A stretch of 64,000 nt of DNA from Magnetospirillum gryphiswaldense MSR-1 v2 (GTDB lineage Bacteria > Pseudomonadota > Alphaproteobacteria > Rhodospirillales > Magnetospirillaceae), in assembly GCF_000513295.1 (NCBI RefSeq), contig NC_023065.1, positions 3,208,501-3,272,500 on the forward strand, in the 5' to 3' direction. Position 1 is the stretch's first letter; the number at the start of each line of letters is the position of its first letter. The notes under the pieces were generated by a model that saw nothing but the letters and a program-made list of their open reading frames with translations, was not told where the DNA came from and searched no databases. Positions 56,491 to 64,000 of this stretch are shown here, piece by piece. The position numbers and the translations under genes were made by a program.

Positions 56491-58476
56491 ATGATCGCCG
56501 AAATCGGCCATTTCGCCCTTATTCTCGCCTTGGCCGTGGCCCTGGTGCAGGCGGTGGTGCCGCTGATCGGCGCCAGTCGCGGCAATGCCGCCTGGATGGC
56601 CCTGTCGGGACCGACCTCGGCCGCCCAGGTGCTGCTGGTGGCCATCAGCTTCGCCGCCCTGACCCACGCCTATGTCACCTCGGATTTCTCGGTGATGAAC
56701 GTGGCCCAGAACAGCCACACCGACAAGCCCATGCTGTACAAGGTGGCCGGCGTCTGGGGCAACCACGAGGGCTCGCTGCTGCTGTGGATCACCATCCTGG
56801 CGGTGTTCGGCGGCGCGGTCACGCTTTTCGGGCGCAACCTGCCGCCGGGGCTGAAGTCCCGCGCGCTGGCCGTGCAGGCCATGATCACCGTGGGCTTTTT
56901 GCTGTTCATCCTGCTCACCTCGAATCCGTTCGAACGGCTGGAACCGCCGCCGCTCAACGGCCAGGGCCTGAACCCGCTGTTGCAGGACCCCGGTCTCGCC
57001 TTCCACCCGCCCTTGCTGTATCTGGGCTATGTGGGCTTTTCCATGGCCTTCTCCTTCGCCATCGCCGCCTTGATCGAAGGTCGCGTCGATGCCGCCTGGG
57101 CGCGGTGGGTGCGGCCCTGGACCCTGGCCGCCTGGGTGTTCCTGACCTGCGGCATCGCTTTGGGCTCGTGGTGGGCCTATTACGAATTGGGCTGGGGCGG
57201 CTGGTGGTATTGGGACCCAGTGGAAAACGCCTCGTTCATGCCGTGGCTGGCCGGCACCGCGCTGTTGCATTCGGCGGTGGTGGTGGAAAAGCGCGACGCG
57301 CTGAAAAGCTGGACCATCTTGTTGGCCATCACCGCTTTCGGCCTGTCGCTGCTGGGTACCTTCCTGGTGCGCTCGGGCGTCATCACCTCGGTCCATGCCT
57401 TCGCCACCGATCCGGCCCGTGGCGTGTTCATCCTGGGCTTGCTGGTGGTGGCCATCGGCGGCTCGTTCCTGCTTTATGCATTGCGCGCCCCGGCCTTGAA
57501 GACCGGCGGCCTGTTCGCGCCGTTGTCGCGTGAAGGCACGCTGTTGCTCAACAACGTGCTGATGGCCACCGGGGCCGGCACCGTGCTGTTGGGCACGCTG
57601 TATCCGCTGTTCGCCGACGCCCTCAATTTGGGCAAGGTGTCGGTGGGACCGCCCTTCTTCAACGCCGTCTTCCTGCCGTTGATGGTGCCCATGGTGCTGG
57701 CCATGGCGGTGGGGCCGTTGATGTCGTGGAAGCGCGGCGATCTGGCCGGCGCCTTGTCGCGGCTGAAGATCGCCGGTGCCTTGGCGGTAGCCGCCGCCAT
57801 CGCCACCTGGGTATTGCAAGGCGGTAGTCTTGGCCCATGGTGGGCCGCCGGCGGCATGGCCCTGGCGGTGTGGCTGTTCCTTGGCGTGCTGACCGAACTG
57901 GCCGAGCGTATCCGCCTGTTCCGTGCCCCCTTCAGCCAGTCCCTGTCGCGTCTGGCCAAGCTGCCGCGCTCCGCCTGGGGCATGACCATCACCCATGCGG
58001 GCCTTGCGGTGTTCATCGCCGGCATGACCGCGTCGTCGGCATGGAAGCTGGAATCGGTGCAGTCGCAAAAGATCGGCGAGACCATCACCGTCGCCGGCTA
58101 TGCCTTCACCCTGAAGGACGTGCAAAGCGTGCAAGGCCCCAATTATCTGGCCTCGCGCGGCACCTTCGAGGTGACCAAGGACGGCAAGCCCTTCGCCGTC
58201 ATGCAGCCGCAGAAGCGCCAGTACAAATCCCCGCCCATGCCGACCACCGAGGCGGCCATCGAGACCACCTTCCTGGGCGACGTCTATGCCGTGGTCGGCG
58301 ATGCCGGCGGTGATGGCGGTTATGTCACCCGGCTTTACTTCAACCCGCTGGTGGTGTGGATGTGGGCCGGCACCGGCATGATGGTCCTGGGCGGGCTGGT
58401 GTCGCTGAGCGATCGCCGCCACCGCGTCGGCGCCCCCACCCGGGCCCGGCTTCCCGCCCATTCGGTGAGGGCCTGA
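56491..58476 (+). CDS. ccmF: haem lyase CcmF
   Basis: This 661-residue polytopic membrane protein has the WWD haem-binding motif GWGGWWYWDPVENASFMPW and the periplasmic C-terminal region. With CcmH and CcmI it ligates haem to apocytochromes. The window also encodes two multihaem cytochromes that would be its substrates. Confidence 0.95.
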   Translation: MIAEIGHFALILALAVALVQAVVPLIGASRGNAAWMALSGPTSAAQVLLVAISFAALTHAYVTSDFSVMNVAQNSHTDKPMLYKVAGVWGNHEGSLLLWITILAVFGGAVTLFGRNLPPGLKSRALAVQAMITVGFLLFILLTSNPFERLEPPPLNGQGLNPLLQDPGLAFHPPLLYLGYVGFSMAFSFAIAALIEGRVDAAWARWVRPWTLAAWVFLTCGIALGSWWAYYELGWGGWWYWDPVENASFMPWLAGTALLHSAVVVEKRDALKSWTILLAITAFGLSLLGTFLVRSGVITSVHAFATDPARGVFILGLLVVAIGGSFLLYALRAPALKTGGLFAPLSREGTLLLNNVLMATGAGTVLLGTLYPLFADALNLGKVSVGPPFFNAVFLPLMVPMVLAMAVGPLMSWKRGDLAGALSRLKIAGALAVAAAIATWVLQGGSLGPWWAAGGMALAVWLFLGVLTELAERIRLFRAPFSQSLSRLAKLPRSAWGMTITHAGLAVFIAGMTASSAWKLESVQSQKIGETITVAGYAFTLKDVQSVQGPNYLASRGTFEVTKDGKPFAVMQPQKRQYKSPPMPTTEAAIETTFLGDVYAVVGDAGGDGGYVTRLYFNPLVVWMWAGTGMMVLGGLVSLSDRRHRVGAPTRARLPAHSVRA

Positions 58477-58478
58477 TC

Positions 58479-59018
58479 ATGCGCCGTCTGCTTTATCTGC
58501 TGCCCGTGGCCGTGTTCGGCATCCTTGCTCTGTTCTTCCTGCGCGGTCTCACCCTCAACCCGCGGGAAATTCCCTCGGTGCTGATCAACCGTCCGGTGCC
58601 CGAAATGAACTTACCGCCGCTGCCCGGTCGCGGCGACAACACCGGGCTGGCCACGGCGGATTTGAAAGGCCGGGTGTCGCTGGTCAACATCTATGGCTCG
58701 TGGTGTATCGCCTGCGTGCAGGAACACCCCTATCTGATGAAAATCAAGCAGACCGGCATCGTCCCCATCCACGGCATCGACTGGCGCGATGACCCGGTCG
58801 AGGGGGCCAAGTGGCTGAAGAAGCACGGCGATCCCTATGAACGGGTCGGCGTCGATCCGGCCCCGGGGCGCACCGCCATCGATTTCGGCGTCACCGGCGC
58901 GCCCGAGACCTTCATCGTCGATAAGGCCGGCATCATCCGTTACAAGCATATCGGCCCGGTCACCCCCGAAGCATGGGAAAAGACCCTGCTGCCGATCATC
59001 AAGGAACTGAGCAAATGA
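58479..59018 (+). CDS. ccmG: thiol:disulfide reductase CcmG/DsbE
   Basis: This 179-residue membrane-anchored thioredoxin-fold protein has its active site GSWCIACVQEHP (C76, C79) and the cis-Pro region GAPETFIVD. It keeps apocytochrome CxxCH cysteines reduced. It begins two bases after the ccmF stop; the longer frame inside ccmF is not used. Confidence 0.94.
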   Translation: MRRLLYLLPVAVFGILALFFLRGLTLNPREIPSVLINRPVPEMNLPPLPGRGDNTGLATADLKGRVSLVNIYGSWCIACVQEHPYLMKIKQTGIVPIHGIDWRDDPVEGAKWLKKHGDPYERVGVDPAPGRTAIDFGVTGAPETFIVDKAGIIRYKHIGPVTPEAWEKTLLPIIKELSK

Positions 59019-59482
59019 AGCGCCTGGCCCTCGCCCTGATGCTGGCTGCGGCGGCCCCAGCCTTGGCCGCCGATCCGTCGGAAATGCTGAAAGACCCGGT
59101 GCTGGAAAAGAAGGCCGAGGATTTGGGCAAGGAATTGCGCTGCCTGGTCTGCCAAAACGAATCCATCGAGGATTCCAACGCCGATCTGGCCCGCGACCTG
59201 CGCATCATCGTGCGCGAACGCATCGCCAAGGGCGAAAGCACCGATCAGGTCAAGCAATACGTGGTCGACCGCTATGGCGATTACGTGTTGCTGAACCCGC
59301 CGTTCAAGGGCGCCACCTTGGTCTTGTGGCTGGGGCCGTTCGCTTTGCTGGTGGTGGCGGTGGGCGCCGCCTTCGTCTTTTTCCGCCGCCGCCCCAGCGT
59401 CACCACCACCCCGGTGGCGCCGCTGTCGGCCGAGGAAAAGCGCCGTCTCGACGCGTTGTTGAAGGATGAGGACCGCTCATGA
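59015..59482 (+). CDS. ccmH: cytochrome c maturation protein CcmH
   Basis: This 155-residue protein has a signal peptide (to LAAD), the redox motif LRCLVCQNESI (C43, C46), and a membrane helix near the C-terminus (LVLWLGPFALLVVAVGAAFVF). It corresponds to the short, thioredoxin-partner CcmH. It overlaps ccmG and ccmI by four bases each (ATGA). Confidence 0.95.
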   Translation: MKRLALALMLAAAAPALAADPSEMLKDPVLEKKAEDLGKELRCLVCQNESIEDSNADLARDLRIIVRERIAKGESTDQVKQYVVDRYGDYVLLNPPFKGATLVLWLGPFALLVVAVGAAFVFFRRRPSVTTTPVAPLSAEEKRRLDALLKDEDRS

Positions 59483-60306
59483 TCTGGTTGATTTTCGCGG
59501 GCCTCGCCTTGGCCACCATCGCCATCCTGGTGCTGCCGCTGTTGCGGGCCAAGACGGCGCCACTGTCGCGGGCCGAATACGATCTGACCGTCTATCGCGA
59601 CCAATTAGCGGAAATCGAGGTGGAACTGGAGCGCGGCACCTTGTCCGCCGATCAGGCGGTGGCCGCGCGCACGGAAATCCAGCGCCGCATCCTGGCCCTG
59701 GGCGGTGCGACCAAGCCCGATGCGGCCCAGGCCACCCGCTCGTGGAAGCTGGCCACCGTGCTGGCCCTGGTGGTGCCGCTGCTGGCGTTTGGCCTTTACG
59801 TCTTCCTGGGCGCGCCCATGCTGCCCGACCAGCCCTATGCCGCCCGCGCCGACAAGATCAAGGAAATGCAGGACCAGGGCGAGATGATCCGCACCATGGT
59901 CGCCTCGCTCACCGCTAAGCTGGAAAAAAATCCGAATGACGGCAAGGGTTGGGGCATGCTGGGCCGCTCGCTGCGGGTGCTGGGGCAGAAGGATCAGGCC
60001 ATCAACGCCTATCGCAAGGCCATCGCGCTGTTGCCCGCCGACACCGGCAGCCGCATGGAACTGGCCGGGCTGCTGCTGGAGGACATCCCGCAAGGGGCGG
60101 TGCTGCCGCCGGAATTCGTCGGCCTGATGCGCGAAGTGCTGGCCGTCGATCCGGATAATATGGACGCGCTCTATTTCGCCGGCATCGGCGCCCTGCAGAT
60201 GGGCGACACCCGCCGCGCCCGCGAGCTGTGGACCAAGGTGATGGTGCAATTGCCCGAGGGCGAGGACAAATCCGAGATGAAAAAGCAGATCGACGGGCTG
60301 CAATAA
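59479..60306 (+). CDS. ccmI: cytochrome c biogenesis TPR protein CcmI
   Basis: This 275-residue protein has two membrane helices (IWLIFAGLALATIAILVLPLL and WKLATVLALVVPLLAFGLYVFL) and a periplasmic TPR domain (GWGMLGRSLRVLGQKDQAINAYRKA). CcmI presents apocytochromes to the CcmF-CcmH ligase. It is the last gene of the ccm operon. Confidence 0.92.
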   Translation: MIWLIFAGLALATIAILVLPLLRAKTAPLSRAEYDLTVYRDQLAEIEVELERGTLSADQAVAARTEIQRRILALGGATKPDAAQATRSWKLATVLALVVPLLAFGLYVFLGAPMLPDQPYAARADKIKEMQDQGEMIRTMVASLTAKLEKNPNDGKGWGMLGRSLRVLGQKDQAINAYRKAIALLPADTGSRMELAGLLLEDIPQGAVLPPEFVGLMREVLAVDPDNMDALYFAGIGALQMGDTRRARELWTKVMVQLPEGEDKSEMKKQIDGLQ

Positions 60307-60337
60307 CCCGCTGTCCGGCGGGGTAAAGGGATTCAAC

Positions 60338-60395
60338 CACAGAGGCACAGAGAGGATGGAACAGACGGTGATGCCGTCGGACAGGCCTCTCTGTG
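60338..60395. repeat. inverted repeat after ccmI
   Basis: AACCACAGAG...CAGAGAGG at the left is complemented by CCTCTCTGTGGTT at the right. Similar 'ACCACAGAGGCACAGAG' elements are dispersed in many bacterial genomes. Confidence 0.5.
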
Positions 60396-60398
60396 GTT

Positions 60399-60436
60399 CA
60401 AAAGCCCCGGCACGCTTCCGCACCGGGGCTTTTCTG
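60399..60436 (+). terminator. terminator of the ccm operon
   Basis: AAAAGCCCCGG / CCGGGGCTTTT with a loop of about 14 bases, ending in a T-run; the symmetric A/T flanks allow termination from either side. Confidence 0.75.
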
Positions 60437-60441
60437 TCGAA

Positions 60442-60465
60442 ATACGGGGGCGACAGCCCCCGACT
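60442..60465 (-). terminator. displaced terminator of typA
   Basis: CGGGGGC-GACA-GCCCCCG forms a strong stem with TATTT after it on the minus strand. In the empty-site sequence it would lie about 15 bases after the typA stop; the IS630 insertion now separates them by 1.07 kb. Confidence 0.55.
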
Positions 60466-60474
60466 TCCCTTTTA

Positions 60475-61540
60475 GAGCATTTTCACATCGAGCGTCCATA
60501 TCCGTCGTGGGCGAAGAAATTGGCGCATTCCTCGGGCGGAAACAGGTCGATGAGTTTTCCGATCACGTCCCATAAGGTGTTGATGGTGCGGGCTTGCGCC
60601 TTTCGCAGCAGGCTCTTGAGCTTGGCGAAGGCGAGCTCGATGGGATTGAGGTCTGGGGAGTAGGGCGGCAGATACCGCAGGGTGGCCCCTCGGGCTTCGA
60701 TGAGTTGCTTGACCCCTGCCACCTTGTGGGCGGGCAGATTGTCCATTACGACGATGTCGCCGGGCCGCAAGGTCGGAGCCAGGACCTGCTCGACATAGGC
60801 CAGGAAGATCGCGCCATTCATCGCCTTGTCGATGACGAAGGGGGCGGAGATTCCGTCATGCCGGAGCGCCCCGACGAAGGTGGTCATTTTCCAATGACCG
60901 TGCGGCACCGCAGCCAGCAGCCGCTGACCGCGCGGCGCCCGTCCGTAGCGCCGGGTCATGTTGGTCGATGCCCCGGTTTCATCAAGGAAGACCAAGCGGG
61001 TTGGGTCCAGCGCCGGCTGCTCGGCTCGCCAGGCGATGCGTCCTTCGGCTACGTCGGGACGTTCCTGCTCGGCAGCATGCGCACTCTTTTTTTCAGACTG
61101 AGGTCGAGCCGCTCAAGCGTGTTCCACAGGCCGCCGACGCTGATCGACACGCCCAATTCGGCCAGAACCCAGGCGCGCAACTCAGCCAGCGTGGCATCGG
61201 GCTCGACCTTGATCTGCGCCTGCAACGCCTCAAGGTGAGCCGCCAGCTTCTGTCCTGGCCGCCCAGGCCGTGGCTTCACCGTCGTCTCGCCGGTGGCCCG
61301 GCGGCGGCCTTGGGCCTTGTAGATGTACGAAACGCTCACCCGGAACAGCGGCGCCACCTCGTAGGCGCTCATGCCGCTGTCCACAGCCGCCAAAACTCTA
61401 TCGCGCAAGTCCTGAGAATAGGACTGCCCTGAGCGCCACGTCATCGCATCATCCTCGGGAGCGTTGTTACCGAAGATGTTGAATCACAAAATGACCTCAG
61501 GGGGAATCCTCTACCGATTCCGCTCGGCGTGAAACCGCTC
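60475..61540 (-). mobile_element. IS630-family insertion sequence, copy 3
   Basis: The element is 1066 bp, flanked by TA at 60473-60474 and 61541-61542, with the same ends as the other two copies. On the transposase strand the target reads GAC-TA-AA. It sits in the stop codon of typA, the second such case in this window. Confidence 0.95.
60483..61444 (-). CDS. IS630 transposase (frameshifted orfA/orfB), copy 3
   Basis: orfA runs 61444-61049 and orfB ends at 60483 in the -1 frame. Predicted products are the same as for copies 1 and 2 and the A7 slippery site is kept. Confidence 0.9.
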
Positions 61541-63354
61541 TAGTCCTCGATCGAACGGCTGGCCTTCTTGCGTTCGTTCGGGTCGCGCAGGCGCTTACGC
61601 AGGCGGATGGACTTGGGGGTCACTTCCACCAGTTCGTCGTCCTGGATGTAGGCGATGGCCTGTTCCAGGCTCATCTTCCTGGGCGTGGTCAGGCGCACCG
61701 CCTCGTCCTTGCCCGAGGCGCGGACGTTGGTCAGCTGCTTGGCCTTCAGCGGGTTGACTTCCAGGTCGTTGCTGCGGTTGTGCTCGCCGATGATCATGCC
61801 TTCATAGACCTTGACGCCGGCGGGGATGAACATCGGGCCGCGATCTTCCAGGTTCCACAGGGCATAGGCCACCGCTTCGCCCGAGGCGTTGGCGATCAGC
61901 ACGCCGGCGCGACGGCCTTCGATCGGGCCCTTGTATTCGGCATAGCCGTGGAACACGCGGTTCATCAGGCCGGTACCACGGGTGTCGGTGAGGAACTCGC
62001 CGTGATAACCGATCAGGCCGCGCGAAGGGGCCAGGAAGGTGATGCGGGTCTTGCCGCCGCCGGTGGGGCGCATGCCGGTCAGCTCGGCCTTGCGCAGCGT
62101 CATCTTTTCCACCACCGCACCCGAGAACTCGTCGTCGACGTCGACGAACACTTCCTCGATCGGCTCCATGCGCTTGCCGTTCTCGGTCTGGAACAGCACG
62201 CGCGGACGCGACACCGACAGCTCGAAGCCTTCACGGCGCATGGTTTCGATCAGCACGCCCAATTGCAGTTCGCCACGGCCCGCCACTTCAAAGGCGTCCC
62301 TGGAATCCTGCTCGGTGATGCGGATGGCGACGTTGGATTCGGCTTCACGCATCAGACGGGCGCCGATGACGCGGCTGGTGACCTTGTCGCCTTCGGTGCC
62401 GGCCAACGGGCTGTCGTTGACCGAGAAGATCATGGCCAGGGTCGGCGGGTCGATGGGCTGGGCCTTCAGGGGCTCGTCCACTTCGGCGGCGCAGATGGTG
62501 TCGGCGACGGTGACCTTGGTCATGCCGGCCAGACAGACGATGTCGCCAGCCTCGGCGCTTTCCACCGGCACACGATCGATGCCACGGAAGGACAGGATCT
62601 TGCTGGCGCGGAACTGCTCGACCAGACCGTCCTTGTTGATGCCCTTGACCGCCTGGTTCAGCTTCAGGATGCCGGTTTCGATGCGGCCGGTGAGGATGCG
62701 GCCCAGATAGGGGTCGGCTTCCAAGGTGGTGGCCAGCATGGAGAACGGCTTTTCCAGATCGCGCGAAGGCGCCGGCACGTGGCGCAGGATCAGGTCGAAC
62801 AGCGGCTCCAGCCCGGCATCCTTGGGGCCTTCCGGCGCTTCGGCGGCCCAGCCGTCGCGACCGACGGCGAACAAGGTGGGGAAGTCCAGCTGTTCGTCGG
62901 TGGCGTCGAGCGCCGAGAACAGGTCGAAGCACTCGTCGTGCACTTCGTGGGCGCGGGCGTCGCCACGGTCAACCTTGTTGACGATGACGATGGGGCGCAG
63001 GCCCAGGCCCAGGGCCTTGCCGGTGACGAACTTGGTCTGCGGCATCGGCCCTTCGGCGGCGTCGACCAGCACGACCACGCCATCGACCATGGACAGGATG
63101 CGTTCGACCTCACCGCCGAAATCGGCGTGGCCGGGGGTGTCGACGATGTTGATGCGCACGCCCTTCCAGTCCACCGAGGTGCACTTGGCCAAAATGGTGA
63201 TGCCGCGCTCCTTTTCCAGGTCATTGGAATCCATGACGCGGTCCGCAACCTGCTGGTTTTCGCGGAAAGTGCCGGATTGCTTGAGCATGGCGTCGACCAG
63301 GGTAGTTTTGCCGTGGTCGACGTGGGCGATGATAGCGATGTTCCTGAGTTCCAT
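61540..63354 (-). CDS. typA: translational GTPase TypA/BipA
   Basis: This 604-residue ribosome-associated GTPase of the EF-G group acts in 50S assembly at low temperature and in stress. G1 is HVDHGKTT (11-18), followed by [11 protein letters not shown] (G3) and [10 protein letters not shown] (G4), and the C-terminal domain contains [16 protein letters not shown]. The ATG at 63354 gives [16 protein letters not shown]; the open frame upstream lies in the kinase gene region and is not coding. The TAG stop is built from the IS target TA plus the first G of IS copy 3; the original stop was TAA. Confidence 0.95.
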   Translation of the reverse strand: MELRNIAIIAHVDHGKTTLVDAMLKQSGTFRENQQVADRVMDSNDLEKERGITILAKCTSVDWKGVRINIVDTPGHADFGGEVERILSMVDGVVVLVDAAEGPMPQTKFVTGKALGLGLRPIVIVNKVDRGDARAHEVHDECFDLFSALDATDEQLDFPTLFAVGRDGWAAEAPEGPKDAGLEPLFDLILRHVPAPSRDLEKPFSMLATTLEADPYLGRILTGRIETGILKLNQAVKGINKDGLVEQFRASKILSFRGIDRVPVESAEAGDIVCLAGMTKVTVADTICAAEVDEPLKAQPIDPPTLAMIFSVNDSPLAGTEGDKVTSRVIGARLMREAESNVAIRITEQDSRDAFEVAGRGELQLGVLIETMRREGFELSVSRPRVLFQTENGKRMEPIEEVFVDVDDEFSGAVVEKMTLRKAELTGMRPTGGGKTRITFLAPSRGLIGYHGEFLTDTRGTGLMNRVFHGYAEYKGPIEGRRAGVLIANASGEAVAYALWNLEDRGPMFIPAGVKVYEGMIIGEHNRSNDLEVNPLKAKQLTNVRASGKDEAVRLTTPRKMSLEQAIAYIQDDELVEVTPKSIRLRKRLRDPNERKKASRSIED

Positions 63355-63377
63355 GGGGATGTCGTTCAATAACCGGA

Positions 63378-64000
63378 TCAGAGGGAAGGGAGGCCAAGCG
63401 TTTCCGCGGCCAGTTGGGCAAGCGGGCGCTCGGGTCGGGCACCGAAATGGGAAATCACCTCGCCGGCGGCGATGCCGCCGAGCAAGGCGCAGGTGGCCAG
63501 GTCGCGGCCCTGGGTGAAGCCGTGCAGGAAGCCGGCGGCGTACAGATCGCCGGCCCCGGTGGTGTCGACCACCTGGGCCACCGGCGCGGCACCGACGACA
63601 ATGGCGTCTTCGCCGGCGATGACCACCGAGCCCTTGGCGCCACGGGTGATGGCGGCGACCCGGCAATGCCCGCGTGAGGCGCGGATGGCGTCGTCGAAAT
63701 TGTCGGTCTGGTACAACGAGCACAATTCGGCTTCGTTGGCGAACAGGATATCCACGTGATTGGCCACCAGATCGGCGAAATCGACGCGGTGACGGTCGAC
63801 GCAGAACGGATCGGACAACGACAGCGATACCATGCGACCGGCACCGTGGGCGACCGAGGCGGCAGCCAGGAAGGCGCGCTTGGCCGCTGGCGGATCGTAC
63901 AGATAGCCTTCCAGATAGGTGACAGCGGAAGAGGCGATGATCGCCTCGTCCACGTCGTCGGGGGTCAGCTCGACGCAGGCGCCCAGATACGTCAACATGG
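63378..64000 (-). CDS. PfkB-family sugar/adenosine kinase, 5' end outside the window
   Basis: This partial gene gives about 207 residues of the C-terminal part of a ribokinase/PfkB-family kinase. The anion-hole and catalytic Asp motif [16 protein letters not shown] and the [10 protein letters not shown] strand are visible. The sequence [14 protein letters not shown] resembles bacterial adenosine-kinase-like members. The reading frame is open to the window edge, so the start lies beyond base 64000. It ends 23 bases before typA on the same strand. Confidence 0.88.
   Translation of the reverse strand, partial: MLTYLGACVELTPDDVDEAIIASSAVTYLEGYLYDPPAAKRAFLAAASVAHGAGRMVSLSLSDPFCVDRHRVDFADLVANHVDILFANEAELCSLYQTDNFDDAIRASRGHCRVAAITRGAKGSVVIAGEDAIVVGAAPVAQVVDTTGAGDLYAAGFLHGFTQGRDLATCALLGGIAAGEVISHFGARPERPLAQLAAETLGLPSL

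Overview
The window is GC-rich, densely coded chromosomal DNA of an alphaproteobacterium. The best fit is a Rhodospirillaceae/Magnetospirillum-type organism. This is inferred from the gene content: Irr and MucR regulators, a conserved lnt-xre-metK-trmB block, a SAM-II riboswitch, a class II B12-dependent ribonucleotide reductase, an encapsulated-ferritin homologue very like that of Rhodospirillum rubrum, and multihaem cytochromes with a full Ccm maturation system. No magnetosome genes, prophage, CRISPR array or rRNA operon is visible.

Region 1 (1-11.3 kb, all minus strand) is a housekeeping run: fur, an OlsB-like N-acyltransferase, a PlsC/OlsA-like acyltransferase, miaB, phoH/ybeZ, ybeY, ybeX/corC, lnt, an XRE regulator, metK, trmB and terC. 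Most neighbours from miaB to lnt overlap by 1-4 bases. metK is preceded by a SAM-II riboswitch lying just after the terminator of xre. Region 2 (11.3-20.9 kb) has mucR, a TusA-like protein, a lipoprotein-like gene, a degenerate receiver/Hpt pair, a DegP protease with rarA, and a di-haem peroxidase plus a pentahaem TorC-like cytochrome now split by an IS630 copy. It ends with irr and a small DUF2061 gene separated by two ICE-like palindromes.

Region 3 (20.9-33 kb) carries propionyl-CoA carboxylase (pccB-pccA), an ATP12 chaperone, AsmA, a HAD phosphatase, an RluC-type pseudouridine synthase, crcB, a small RlpA-like protein, acylphosphatase and a Tat-exported GH1 glucosidase. Region 4 (33-38.9 kb) has nrdJ, an FMN reductase operon, a second IS630 copy, an orphan encapsulated ferritin without targeting peptide or shell gene, and a cold-shock gene. 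Region 5 (38.9-48 kb) is the lower phenylacetate pathway: paaY and paaN on the minus strand, paaFGHIJK on the plus strand, with a conspicuous duplicated dyad between them.

Region 6 (48-64 kb) holds acnB, the cytochrome c maturation genes in two blocks (ccmAB, then ccmCDEFGHI), a Gdx/SugE guanidinium exporter under a guanidine-II riboswitch, an OmpA-like lipoprotein, tRNA-Arg(ACG), a YkgJ-type protein, the third IS630 copy, typA, and the end of a PfkB kinase that runs off the window.

The most distinctive features are three apparently identical 1066-bp IS630 copies. All sit at GAC-TA-A targets; two landed in a TAA stop codon and turned it into TAG using the first base of the element. Others are the two riboswitches, the paired Irr-type palindromes and the orphan EncFtn.
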